A stretch of 50,996 bases of DNA, taken from positions 1-50,996 of the forward strand of contig NZ_LZSG01000043.1 in NCBI RefSeq assembly GCF_001665395.1, read 5' to 3'. The position numbers were made by a program, and so were the translations under genes. The DNA comes from Mycobacterium sp. 1164966.3 (lineage in GTDB: Bacteria > Actinomycetota > Actinomycetes > Mycobacteriales > Mycobacteriaceae). Each line of letters begins with the position of its first letter. The stretch's first letter is position 1. The notes under the pieces are model-generated. The model was not told the DNA's origin. It searched no databases and saw only the letters and a list, made by a program, of their open reading frames with translations. Shown piece by piece: positions 35,234 to 44,915 of this stretch.

Positions 35234-35986
35234 ATGGCTAAACCCCGAACCGCCGCGGAAAACAAGGCTGTCCGAGCCGAGGCGAAGGCAGCTGCCAAGG
35301 CCGCCGGTCGTGAGCGACGCGCTCAGATGTGGCAGGTGTTCACCACGCAGCGCAAAGAGGACAAACGGCTGCTGCCGTACATGATCGGCGCCTTCGTGCT
35401 GGTCGCGGGGGTATCGGCGGCCGTCGGCGTGTTGTCCGGCGGGATCACCATGATCATGATGATCGTGCTCGGCGTGGTGCTGGGCGCGCTGGTGGCGTTC
35501 ATCATCTTCACCCGCCGCGCCCAGCGCAGCATCTACCGCCAGGCCGAAGGCCAGACCGGCGCCGCGGGGTGGGTGCTCGACAACATGCGCGGCAAGTGGC
35601 GAGTAACCCCGGGCGTGGCCGGCACCGGTCACTTGGACGTGCTCCACCGGGTACTCGGCCGGCCCGGGGTCATCCTGGTCGGCGAGGGATCGCCGAGCCG
35701 GGTCAAACCGCTGCTGGCGCAGGAGAAGAAGCGCACCGCACGGCTGGTCGGCGACGTGCCGATCTACGACATCGTCGTCGGCAACGGCGACGGCGAGGTT
35801 CCGCTGGCCAAACTGGAGCGCCACCTGGCTCGTCTTCCGGTCAACATCAACGCCAAGCAAATCGACTCGCTCGAGTCGCGATTGTCCGCGCTGGGATCTC
35901 GGGCCGGTGCCGGCGCCCTGCCCAAGGGGCCGCTGCCCAATGCCGGCAAGATGCGCGGCATTCAGCGCACAGTGCGCCGGAAGTAA
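35234..35986 (+). CDS. DUF4191 membrane protein (Rv2219-like)
   Basis: A 250-residue protein. A basic, Ala/Lys-rich N-terminus is followed by two adjacent membrane helices (LPYMIGAFVLVAGVSAAVGVL and MIMMIVLGVVLGALVAFIIF) and a soluble C-terminal domain with PGVILVGEGSPSRVKPLLAQ and VPIYDIVVGNGDGEVPLAKL. This matches the actinobacterial DUF4191 family. ATG 35234 is chosen over GTG 35228 and TTG 35225 by alignment to the family length. It follows lipA by 21 bases and converges on the RDD gene at 16 bases. Function unknown. Confidence 0.87.
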   Translation: MAKPRTAAENKAVRAEAKAAAKAAGRERRAQMWQVFTTQRKEDKRLLPYMIGAFVLVAGVSAAVGVLSGGITMIMMIVLGVVLGALVAFIIFTRRAQRSIYRQAEGQTGAAGWVLDNMRGKWRVTPGVAGTGHLDVLHRVLGRPGVILVGEGSPSRVKPLLAQEKKRTARLVGDVPIYDIVVGNGDGEVPLAKLERHLARLPVNINAKQIDSLESRLSALGSRAGAGALPKGPLPNAGKMRGIQRTVRRK

Positions 35987-36002
35987 AGCGGCCGGATCAG
36001 GC

Positions 36003-36431
36003 CTAGCGTCGGATCACGGCGGTGCCGGTCAGCCGGTCCTGCAGCCCACGTCCGTCGTTGTCGGTGAACAGCGGCGGGACCACCAGCCCGATCAGCAGCC
36101 CGCGCGCGGCGAGCCGGCCGATGCCCACCGGGATCCGGCCGTCCACCGCCGCCACCTGCAGACCCGCTACCAATTGGCCCGGGGTGAATCCGAACAGGCG
36201 CACCGACACCACTCCCAGCACCAGCCAGACAACCAAAATCATTGTCGACAACATCGCCTTGGGGAATGCGCCGAACCCCATCGCCAGCAAGGCCAGGCCG
36301 TAGGCAATCAGCCAATCGATGATCAGCGCAACCAGCCGTCGCCCCATCGGAGCCAGTGAACCCGGGCCCGTCTGCGGTAGGCCGAGCGTCTCGCCGGGGT
36401 ATCCGGGCTGCGATCCTGCAGTCATTGACAT
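36003..36431 (-). CDS. RDD-family membrane protein (Rv2219A-like)
   Basis: A 142-residue protein with a short cytoplasmic N-terminus, then the RDD signature MGRRLVALIIDWLIAYGLALL with Arg and Asp in the first helix, and LRD-type residues near the end (GRGLQDRLTGTAVIRR). Three helices are likely. RDD proteins are often small ion or drug transport-related membrane proteins. It is divergent from glnA1; the 188-base gap holds the glnA1 control region. Confidence 0.88.
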   Translation of the reverse strand: MSMTAGSQPGYPGETLGLPQTGPGSLAPMGRRLVALIIDWLIAYGLALLAMGFGAFPKAMLSTMILVVWLVLGVVSVRLFGFTPGQLVAGLQVAAVDGRIPVGIGRLAARGLLIGLVVPPLFTDNDGRGLQDRLTGTAVIRR

Positions 36432-36533
36432 GGTCCTGGCGGCAGCTCAAACCACGAGGGTTACGATCTTGCGGGCCATGGCCTCACAATAGGGCGGGGG
36501 TTACCCGGATTCCGATGCGGGCGGCATGGTCGC

Positions 36534-36549
36534 GTAACGTCTGCGCAAC
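36534..36549. promoter_or_regulatory. candidate GlnR site upstream of glnA1
   Basis: GTAAC-n6-GCAAC fits the AC-n9-AC pattern of mycobacterial GlnR sites. TTGACT at 36556-36561 just downstream could be the -35 element, with a weak -10 near 36579. The glnA1 GTG is at 36620 with AAGGAG six bases before it. Confidence 0.5.
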
Positions 36550-36619
36550 ACGGGGTTGACTGACGTGCAATAACAGCTTCATAGCGTCGGCCGCGAATCA
36601 CCAAGTAAAGGAGCCTTCA

Positions 36620-38056
<1,437 letters not shown>

Positions 38057-38067
38057 GTCGATCCCGC

Positions 38068-38127
38068 GCGAGCAGACGTAAAATCGCCCATTTCGCTATC
38101 GAAATGGGCGATTTTACGTCTGCTCGC
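38068..38127. repeat. family 2 palindrome, copy 1 (perfect hairpin after glnA1)
   Basis: Two perfectly complementary 28-base arms (38068-38095 and 38100-38127) flank a four-base loop, CTAT. The arm contains AGCAGACGTAAAATCGCCCA. It starts 12 bases after glnA1 and could end its transcript, although no T-run follows. Copies at 40005-40054 and 40303-40356 show it is a repeat family rather than only a terminator. Confidence 0.85.
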
Positions 38128-38130
38128 CCT

Positions 38131-38394
38131 GTGGCCCGCACCGAACCGGATCCCGGCATGCTCGACGCCGTCGTCGGCGGTGCGCTCGCCGGCCAGGATT
38201 CTCCAGCAGCCTTGGGTGGGATCGGACAGGGTCCGAATCCGTTGACGACGGTTGCGGTGTGGGAGATGCTCCAGCGTGGGGTGTCGTCGCGGCGGTTGGT
38301 GGCTTTCGCCGCGGTCTTGGCGTGGCTCCTGCCGCCCACCCGAGCGCTGTGGTCACGATGGCGGAGGTTCTCAGATGACTGCGGTCGTTGGTGA
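38131..38394 (+). CDS. small hypothetical protein overlapping the P450 start
   Basis: An 87-residue frame from GTG 38131, three bases after the family 2 hairpin, or from ATG 38158. It has a possible helix (LVAFAAVLAWLLPPTRALW) followed by a basic tail (SRWRRF). It overlaps the P450 ATG at 38375 by 20 bases, suggesting translational coupling. No family is recognised. It may be a real accessory gene or a spurious frame; the P450 ribosome site (GGAGG) lies inside it. Confidence 0.4.
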   Translation: MARTEPDPGMLDAVVGGALAGQDSPAALGGIGQGPNPLTTVAVWEMLQRGVSSRRLVAFAAVLAWLLPPTRALWSRWRRFSDDCGRW

Positions 38395-39826
38395 TATCAG
38401 GTGCCAGACGGATAGCGCCGTTGGTGTTGGGGGTGATCCGTGGCGGGTGACTCGGCGGCCGATCAAGTCGGCCGTGGAGGTGGTGCGGCGCCGGCGGGGT
38501 CTTGGAAAGATGCCTGGGCCGGTTGGGCTGCCAGTGGTCGGGGTGATGCCGCAGCTGATGCGGGATCCGTTCGGATACAACTATGAATGTGCAAAACGCT
38601 ACGGCGATGTGTATCGGTTGCCGTTGCCGGTATACGACGTGGTGATGTTCAACAACCCGGATGACGTTCCGCGAGTTTTCAACACCAACGGCGGCGAATT
38701 TGCCTTCTCCTCTAAGGCAACTGCTTTCTTCTCAAAGGTGATGCTCGGCGGTGTCATGATGGGCGCATTGGATGGGGAGCCGCATGCGCAGCGGCGCAAG
38801 CTGATCAGTCCGATGTTCTCGCACCGGGGATTGGCATCGGTGTCGGATGTGATCGTCGACGAGTTCGATAGGCAGTTGGCGAAGTGGGATCAGTGGGCTG
38901 ACAGTGGCCAGGAGTTCGATCTGCAGGAGGCGATTGCGGGGGTGACGCTGCCCGCGTTCTTGCGCGCGATGTTCTCCGCCACGATCACCAGCGCGCAGGA
39001 ACAACGACTCAACAGCGACTCTGAGATCGTGAAGTCGCAAATGTCCGCGATGTTCCTTTTGCGGCCGCCGCCCAACCCATACAAACTATTCCGTGCCTCG
39101 CGCGACGCAATGGCGTTTACCCGCGAGTTGCTGGACGGCCGGATCGCGAGACCCGCCGACACGAAAGACTTGTTGAGCGTGCTGGTCGAACACCACCTCA
39201 ATCGGCCCGACGAATACCCGTATGGCGATCTGTTGGCTGAGTCGATGCTGCTGATCGCAGCGGGGTACGAGACGGTGGTAGCCGCGCTGTCCTGGACGTA
39301 TGCACTGATGAAGGACAATCTCGACACAGTGCGCAAGCTAGAGGACGAAGTAGCCACCCTCGGCGGAGCCAAGCCGCAAATGGCCGATCTGAAACGTCTG
39401 ACCTGGGCGAAGGCGTGTTTCGATGAGGCTCAGCGGCTGAAGGGAAATCCGTTTAAGCCGCACATCGCTGTGAAGGACATCGAGTTGGGCGGCTATTCGA
39501 TCCCGGCCGGCACGATGGTGGCCATCTCGCTGTATTCGCTGCACCGCGACGAACGCTGGTGGCCTGACCCCGACCGTTACGATCCGACGCGGTTTACCGA
39601 TGAGGCGGTTGCTACGGCGCGGCCCCGCACCGCGTTCATCCCGTTCACCCACGGACCGCACCACTGTCCCGGCTTCTCGATGGCCTACATGAATGGTCAG
39701 TTCCTCATGGCGATGATCACCCAGCGATACCAGGTGACGGTCCGGCCCGGCTGGCAGCCCATCCACGACGCCACCGGGACCACCACCGTCAAAGGCGGTG
39801 TCCCCGTGACGATCACACGACGATAG
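38375..39826 (+). CDS. cytochrome P450
   Basis: A 483-residue P450. The I-helix reads LLIAAGYETVVAALSW (acid-Thr equivalent ET), the K-helix has EAQR (ExxR), and the haem loop is FTHGPHHCPGF with the ligand at about Cys431. The haem loop has His where most P450s have Arg (GxRxCxG becomes GPHHCPG). The N-terminus has a proline-rich KMPGPVGLPVVG hinge without a membrane anchor, so it is probably soluble. No redox partner gene is adjacent. The substrate is unknown. ATG 38375 has GGAGG eight bases upstream. Confidence 0.9.
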   Translation: MTAVVGDIRCQTDSAVGVGGDPWRVTRRPIKSAVEVVRRRRGLGKMPGPVGLPVVGVMPQLMRDPFGYNYECAKRYGDVYRLPLPVYDVVMFNNPDDVPRVFNTNGGEFAFSSKATAFFSKVMLGGVMMGALDGEPHAQRRKLISPMFSHRGLASVSDVIVDEFDRQLAKWDQWADSGQEFDLQEAIAGVTLPAFLRAMFSATITSAQEQRLNSDSEIVKSQMSAMFLLRPPPNPYKLFRASRDAMAFTRELLDGRIARPADTKDLLSVLVEHHLNRPDEYPYGDLLAESMLLIAAGYETVVAALSWTYALMKDNLDTVRKLEDEVATLGGAKPQMADLKRLTWAKACFDEAQRLKGNPFKPHIAVKDIELGGYSIPAGTMVAISLYSLHRDERWWPDPDRYDPTRFTDEAVATARPRTAFIPFTHGPHHCPGFSMAYMNGQFLMAMITQRYQVTVRPGWQPIHDATGTTTVKGGVPVTITRR

Positions 39827-40004
39827 AGCGACCGCACCCATCCGTGCATGGTTGTCCGACCACACACTGCCGGCGCACTGGGGGGACAGATCTCACCAGA
39901 TAAGCACATTCACTGTCCTTTTGCCTCCGCGCGCATTTACGCACCGACCACTTTCCCCTCCAGGGGACGCACACCTCCTAGTGAATGCCCGTACTGGGCG
40001 TACC

Positions 40005-40054
40005 GCGAAATCACCCATTTCTGTAGGGAAATGGGCGATTTTGCGTCTGCTCGC
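40005..40054. repeat. family 2 palindrome, copy 2 (degenerate)
   Basis: The right arm GAAATGGGCGATTTTGCGTC followed by TGCTCGC matches family 2. The left arm (GCGAAATCACCCATTTC) is shortened and has mismatches. It lies in the 230-base gap between the P450 and the 73-residue gene; nothing else is seen in that gap. Confidence 0.7.
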
Positions 40055-40056
40055 CC

Positions 40057-40278
40057 TCACATCTTGGGGCGGTGACCGATGATTCCGCGCGACATCCGTA
40101 CCGGCGTTCCGTCGACCATCTCGACCACCTCCAGCCACGCCCCCGGAGCCACATAGTGCCGGTTGATGTCCTCGCGCTTCATCTGAATGATCAGCACGCC
40201 GGCATCGGTGACCTCGAAGCTGTCGAAGGCACCGTAGTCACGCGTTTCGCCATTCGCGAATACCACCGTAAACACCAT
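40057..40278 (-). CDS. small conserved hypothetical protein
   Basis: A 73-residue protein starting MVFTVVFANGETRDYGAFDS from ATG 40278. It appears to be a small all-beta domain (alternating hydrophobics in AGVLIIQMKRED and GAWLEVVEMVDGTPV) with a basic C-terminus. No family is recognised. Family 2 palindromes flank it on both sides (40005-40054 and 40303-40356). Confidence 0.6.
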   Translation of the reverse strand: MVFTVVFANGETRDYGAFDSFEVTDAGVLIIQMKREDINRHYVAPGAWLEVVEMVDGTPVRMSRGIIGHRPKM

Positions 40279-40302
40279 GCGTGCAGTATGCGTGCCTCGG
40301 CC

Positions 40303-40356
40303 AGCAGACGCAAAATCGCCCAAAACGGCCCCGTTTTGGGCGATTTTGCGTCTGCT
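40303..40356. repeat. family 2 palindrome, copy 3 (perfect hairpin)
   Basis: Perfect 26-base arms (40303-40328 and 40331-40356) with a two-base loop, CC. The outer 17 bases match copy 1 except for one base (GACGC versus GACGT), but the stem tips differ (CCCAAAACGG versus CCCATTTCG). Confidence 0.85.
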
Positions 40357-40384
40357 CGCGCTACAGCGCGCGCCAGTGCTCGCC

Positions 40385-41242
40385 CTAATCCAGCGTCATG
40401 TCCTTACGGAAGCGCCGCATGCCGTCGATCTTGTCGGCCAACGACGCGTCCGGCCCGGCGTAGAACATCCACGGCATGGTGATGATGCCGGTGATACCGG
40501 CATCGGCGGCCCGCTGGTAGTCGGCCGGTGTGAAAGCATCGGTCAACGGCGTCAGAACCGTGAAATCGTCCATGGTCAAACCGTTTTCGGCCCGCACCTC
40601 GCGCAGCCGGCGAACGGCCTCGATGGCCCGGTCGGTCTTGATCAAGTCGCCGATCCAGCCGTCGTTGCGGGCGGCGCGGCGCAGCGCGACCTCGCTGAGG
40701 CCGCCGACGTAGACCGGGATCGGCGGCGGGGTTGGCTGCATCTCCAGCCGCGGAGCCTGAAAGAACTCACCGTCGAACTCCGTCCAGCCCGGTTCCCACA
40801 GCGCCCGCATCAAGTCGATGATCTCGTCGGTGCGTCTGCCGCGGGCGGCGAACTGCTCACCCATCAAGGCGAACTCCTCGCGGCACCAGCCCACACCGAT
40901 GCCGAGTTCCACCCGCCCGGCTGCCAAAACAGCAGCGGTGCCAATGGCTTTCGCAGCCGAATAGGGATTGCGCATGGCGGGGATGTAGACGGTGGTGACG
41001 AATCGCAGCCGCTCGGTGACCTGCGCCAGCGCGCCGACGAGCACCCAGGGATCCGCCCAGTCGGTGAAGGGCTGCCAGCGTCGTTGCCCGTCTTTGGTAT
41101 ACGGGTACGGGGTCTGCAAGGTCTCCAGGTTGACGACGTGGTCGGGGATTCCGATACCGTCGTATCCGAGTTCATCTGCGGCCCTGGCGATCTCGACAAT
41201 CTCCCGGGTATTCAGAAAGGCACTGCTGACATAGAACCTCAT
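40385..41242 (-). CDS. LLM-class F420-dependent oxidoreductase
   Basis: A 285-residue TIM-barrel protein of the luciferase-like monooxygenase superfamily. ARAADELGYDGIGIPDHV and GIGVGWCREEFALMGEQFAARGRR are typical of F420-dependent members (TIGR03619 type). It likely uses F420 to reduce or oxidise an unknown substrate. ATG 41242 overlaps the thioesterase stop (ATGA), so it is translationally coupled and last in the glnE-side operon. Confidence 0.88.
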   Translation of the reverse strand: MRFYVSSAFLNTREIVEIARAADELGYDGIGIPDHVVNLETLQTPYPYTKDGQRRWQPFTDWADPWVLVGALAQVTERLRFVTTVYIPAMRNPYSAAKAIGTAAVLAAGRVELGIGVGWCREEFALMGEQFAARGRRTDEIIDLMRALWEPGWTEFDGEFFQAPRLEMQPTPPPIPVYVGGLSEVALRRAARNDGWIGDLIKTDRAIEAVRRLREVRAENGLTMDDFTVLTPLTDAFTPADYQRAADAGITGIITMPWMFYAGPDASLADKIDGMRRFRKDMTLD

Positions 41243-41892
41243 TGCCCGCGTTGCCCGTCGCGCGCCCACGCCGGCTCGATGAAGACACCGTCGGCCTCGA
41301 CGGTGGTCCCCGCGGCGTCTGAAATAGTCCCGCGCGCAAAAACTTTCACGCCTTCCTTGCGGTCGATCCACGCGTCGCAACGAAGGGGGCCCAGCGGCGT
41401 GCCGCGCAGGTATTTGACGGTGATGGTTCCGGTGAACCGCGGCTTGGACAGCCCTTCGCTGGCCGCCTCGCCGAGCATGTGGTCGAGCATCAGCGCGCTG
41501 ACCCCGCCGTGTACCAGCTTGGGAGGACCCTCGTAAGCCGAACCCAGGACGAACTCGCTCCAGCAGCGCCCGCCGCCCACATGATTGACGACGATCGGCG
41601 GCGCGACCGGGTTGCACACGCCTACGACCGCGTTGCCCAGTGGCAGCGGGCGATCGTCGACGCGATAGCTCACCCCGACCGGCCGGGCACGTTGCCGGAG
41701 CGATTGGGTGACGGCCTCGATCGCGGTGCGCGCCTGCGCGACGACGTCGTCGTCGGTCTCGGTGCGAATGGTGGCGTCGATGAGGTCCCGGACCGCGTCG
41801 GCCAGCGGAGCATACAGTGTCGTCACCCGCTCGGCCTCGGCTGCGCTCAACACCTCGAATAGTGCGTCCAGCGCTCCGGCGTCCTGACTCAA
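41239..41892 (-). CDS. hotdog-fold thioesterase (PaaI-like)
   Basis: A 217-residue protein with a helical N-terminal segment and a C-terminal hotdog domain containing LVHGGVSALMLDHMLGEAA, the PaaI/4HBT-type block, and TVKYLRGTPLGPLRCDAW. It probably hydrolyses an acyl-CoA. I choose TTG 41892 because it overlaps the glnE stop (TTGA); no ATG or GTG near it fits. The gene lies between glnE and the F420-dependent oxidoreductase in a tightly coupled run. From memory the H37Rv glnA1-glnE interval lacks it. Confidence 0.82.
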   Translation of the reverse strand: MSQDAGALDALFEVLSAAEAERVTTLYAPLADAVRDLIDATIRTETDDDVVAQARTAIEAVTQSLRQRARPVGVSYRVDDRPLPLGNAVVGVCNPVAPPIVVNHVGGGRCWSEFVLGSAYEGPPKLVHGGVSALMLDHMLGEAASEGLSKPRFTGTITVKYLRGTPLGPLRCDAWIDRKEGVKVFARGTISDAAGTTVEADGVFIEPAWARDGQRGQ

Positions 41893-44800
41893 CTTCCGAA
41901 CACCTTGCGTACCACGGCTTTTGCCCGCCGGGTCACCCGCAGGTAGTTGTCCAAGAACTCGCTCCCGTCGTCGTTGGGCCAGCCCGCGGCGACCGCGACC
42001 GCGTTGAGCTGGCGGCCGGGCCCAGGCAGCTGGTCGGTGGGCTTGCCACGCACCAGCACCAGCGCGTTGCGGGCCCGGGTGGCCGTCAGCCAGGCTTGCC
42101 GCAGCAGGTCCACTTCCTCGGCCGGGGCCAGCCCCGCGTCGGCGATCACGTCCAGCGACTGCAGCGTCGAGGTGTTGTGCAGGGCCGGGATTTCGTGAGC
42201 GTGCCGCAACTGCAGTAGTTGCACGGTCCATTCGATATCGGCCAGTCCCCCGCGGCCCAGCTTGGTGTGGGTGTTGGGGTCCGCCCCGCGCGGCAGCCGC
42301 TCGGATTCCACCCGGGCCTTCATCCGGCGAATCTCCCGCACCGCCTCGGCTGACACACCGTCGGGCGGGTAACGCGTCTGGTCGGCCATCCGCAGGAACC
42401 GTTGGCCCAGATCGGCATCGCCGGCAACCGAGTGGGCGCGCAGCAACGCCTGAATCTCCCACGGCTGTGCCCATTGTGCGTAGTAGGCCGCGTACGACGC
42501 CAGCGTGCGGACCAGCGGACCACTGCGGCCCTCCGGCCGCAGATTCGCGTCGACCTCCAGGGGCGGGTCCACGCTGGGGGTCCCCAGCAGTGTCCGAACC
42601 TGCTCGGCGATCGTCGTCGACCAGCGGACCGCCTGGGAGTCCTCGACGCCGGAAACCGGCTCACAGACGAACATCACGTCGGCATCCGACCCGTAGCCCA
42701 GCTCGGCGCCACCGAGCCGGCCCATGCCGATCACCGCGATCGCGGCCGGCGGCTTGCCGTCCTCAGGCAGATTGGTGCGGATGATCGCGTCCAGGGCGGC
42801 CTGTAGCACCGCCACCCACACCGACGTGAGCGCCTGGCATACCTCGGTGACCTCGAGCAGGCCGAGCAAATCGGCCGAACCGATGCGGGCCAGCTCGCGA
42901 CGGCGCAGCGAGCGGGCGGCGGCGATGGCCCTTATCGGGTCGCTGTGCCGGGCAGCCGAGGTGATCAGGCCGCGGGCCACCGTGGCGGGATCGGCTTCGA
43001 GCAGCTTCGGGCCGGCCGGCCCGTCGCCGTACTGCTGGATGACCTCGGGAGCGCGCATCAGCAGGTCCGGCAGATACGTCGAGGTTCCCAGCACGTGCAT
43101 GAGCCGCTTGGCGACCGCCGGCTTGTCGCGCAGTGTCGACAGATACCAGGTCTGGGTCGACAGCGCTTCGCTCAGCCGGCGGTAGGCCAGTAGCCCGGCG
43201 TCGGGGTCGGGGGCATACGACATCCAGTCCAGCAGTCTGGGCAGCAGTACCGACTGCACCCGTCCACGCCGTCCGCTTTGGTTGACCAGCGCGGACATGT
43301 GCTTGAGCGCGGTCTTGGGGCCTTCATAGCCCAGCGCGGCAAGCTGGCGCTCCGCGGCCTCCGGCGTCATGCCACCGCCGGCGATTTCCAGGCCCGCCGG
43401 CCCGATCGACTCCAGCAGTGGCTGATAGAAGAGCTTGGCGTGCAGCCGCGACACCCGCACGTTCTGGTTCTTGAGCTCTTCGCGCAGCACGCCCGCCGCG
43501 TCGTGGCGGCCGTCGGGCCTGATGTGGGCCGCCCGCGCCAGCCAGCGCACCGCTTCGTCGTCGTCGAATTCCGGCAGCAGGTGAGTCCGTTTGAGCCGCT
43601 GCAGCTGCAGCCGGTGTTCGAGCAGCCGGAGGAATTCGTACGACGCGGTCAGGTTGGCCGCGTCCTCGCGCCCGATGTAGCCGCCCTCGCTCAACGCCTT
43701 GAGCGCGTCGACCGTGGAAGCCACATGAAGCGACTCGTCGCCGCGCCCGTGAACCAGTTGCAGCAGCTGCACGGCGAATTCCACGTCCCGCAACCCGCCG
43801 GTGCCGAGCTTGAGTTCGCGGCCCCGGACGTCGGCGGGCACCAGCTGCTCGACCCGCCGGCGCATGGCCTGCACCTCGACCACGAAGTCCTCGCGCTCGC
43901 AGGCCACCCACACCATCGGCGTCAGCGCATCCAGGTAGCGCTGGCCCAGTTCAGGGTCGCCGGCCGCGGCCCGGGCCTTCAGCAACGCCTGGAACTCCCA
44001 GGTTTTCGCCCAGCGCTGGTAGTAGGCGACGTGTGACTCGAGTGTGCGGACCAGCTCGCCGCTGCGCCCTTCCGGCCGCAGCCCGGCATCGACTTCGAAG
44101 AACGCGGATGAGGCCACCCGCATCATCTCGCTGGCCACCCGGGCGCTGAGCGCGTCGGCACGCTCGGCGACGAAGATGACGTCGACATCGCTGACGTAAT
44201 TCAGTTCGCGGGCACCGCATTTGCCCATCGCGATGACGGCGAGCCGGGGCGGCGTGTTGTCACCACACATGGTCGCCTCGGCGACCCGCAGCGCGGCCGC
44301 CAGCGCCGCATCCGCGGTGTCCGACAACTGCGCGGCCACCAGTGTGAACGGCAGCACCGGTTCGTCCTCGACCGTCGCGGCCAGGTCGAGCGCGGCCAGC
44401 ACCAGCAGCTGATCGCGGTACAGCGCGCTCAACCGGGGCACGGCCGAGCCGGGCGCGGCCGACGCGTCGTCTTGTAATTCGTCACAGCACTGCTTGAACG
44501 CCGCGGCCAGCTGCTCGCGGCTTGGCAGTATGCCCTTGCCGCGCAGCAGTTTCCAGGACTGCGGATGGGCAACCAGGTGATCGCCCAGAGCCAGCGACGA
44601 GCCGAGCACGGCGAACAACCGCCCCCGCAGGCTCCGGTCGGTGAGCAAAGCAGCGTTGAGCTCGTCCCACCCGGTGTCGGGGTTCTCGAAAAGCCTTATC
44701 AGGGTTCGCAGGGCGGCGTCGGCGTCGGGTGCGCGCGACAACGACCACAACAGCTCGATGTGTGCCTGTTCGTCTTTCTGGTCGGTTACGTCGTACCAGC

Positions 44801-44894
44801 CGAGCTGCGTCAGACGTTCGCCGGCGCGGGGGTCGACCAATCCGAGTCGCCCGGCGCTGGGCAGCCTGGGTCGCTCCGTCGCGGGCTTGGTCAC
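41889..44894 (-). CDS. glnE: bifunctional glutamine synthetase adenylyltransferase/deadenylase
   Basis: A 1001-residue GlnE with two nucleotidyltransferase domains. The N-terminal (deadenylylating) domain includes YVSDVDVIFV, and the C-terminal (adenylylating) one includes GYGSDADVMFV. Each has the paired Asp active site, and each is followed by an LRPEGRSG stretch. It attaches AMP to the Tyr of GlnA1 (Tyr406 here) when nitrogen is plentiful and removes it when scarce. GTG 44894 is the start; glnA2 ends 21 bases upstream. Confidence 0.95.
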   Translation of the reverse strand: MTKPATERPRLPSAGRLGLVDPRAGERLTQLGWYDVTDQKDEQAHIELLWSLSRAPDADAALRTLIRLFENPDTGWDELNAALLTDRSLRGRLFAVLGSSLALGDHLVAHPQSWKLLRGKGILPSREQLAAAFKQCCDELQDDASAAPGSAVPRLSALYRDQLLVLAALDLAATVEDEPVLPFTLVAAQLSDTADAALAAALRVAEATMCGDNTPPRLAVIAMGKCGARELNYVSDVDVIFVAERADALSARVASEMMRVASSAFFEVDAGLRPEGRSGELVRTLESHVAYYQRWAKTWEFQALLKARAAAGDPELGQRYLDALTPMVWVACEREDFVVEVQAMRRRVEQLVPADVRGRELKLGTGGLRDVEFAVQLLQLVHGRGDESLHVASTVDALKALSEGGYIGREDAANLTASYEFLRLLEHRLQLQRLKRTHLLPEFDDDEAVRWLARAAHIRPDGRHDAAGVLREELKNQNVRVSRLHAKLFYQPLLESIGPAGLEIAGGGMTPEAAERQLAALGYEGPKTALKHMSALVNQSGRRGRVQSVLLPRLLDWMSYAPDPDAGLLAYRRLSEALSTQTWYLSTLRDKPAVAKRLMHVLGTSTYLPDLLMRAPEVIQQYGDGPAGPKLLEADPATVARGLITSAARHSDPIRAIAAARSLRRRELARIGSADLLGLLEVTEVCQALTSVWVAVLQAALDAIIRTNLPEDGKPPAAIAVIGMGRLGGAELGYGSDADVMFVCEPVSGVEDSQAVRWSTTIAEQVRTLLGTPSVDPPLEVDANLRPEGRSGPLVRTLASYAAYYAQWAQPWEIQALLRAHSVAGDADLGQRFLRMADQTRYPPDGVSAEAVREIRRMKARVESERLPRGADPNTHTKLGRGGLADIEWTVQLLQLRHAHEIPALHNTSTLQSLDVIADAGLAPAEEVDLLRQAWLTATRARNALVLVRGKPTDQLPGPGRQLNAVAVAAGWPNDDGSEFLDNYLRVTRRAKAVVRKVFGS

Positions 44895-44915
44895 GAATCG
44901 ACGTTAGCGCAACCG

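Noticed and set aside
38068..38127. Hairpin taken simply as the glnA1 terminator.
   Set aside because: There is no T-run, and similar hairpins occur away from glnA1, so a repeat family is the better primary call; termination remains possible.
38068..40356. Repeated hairpins considered as a CRISPR array.
   Set aside because: The copies are palindromic, unevenly spaced, differ in length and lack uniform spacers or cas genes.
41893..42474. Extension of the thioesterase frame into glnE.
   Set aside because: It lies within the strongly conserved glnE C-terminus in another frame; the TTGA overlap start is sufficient.
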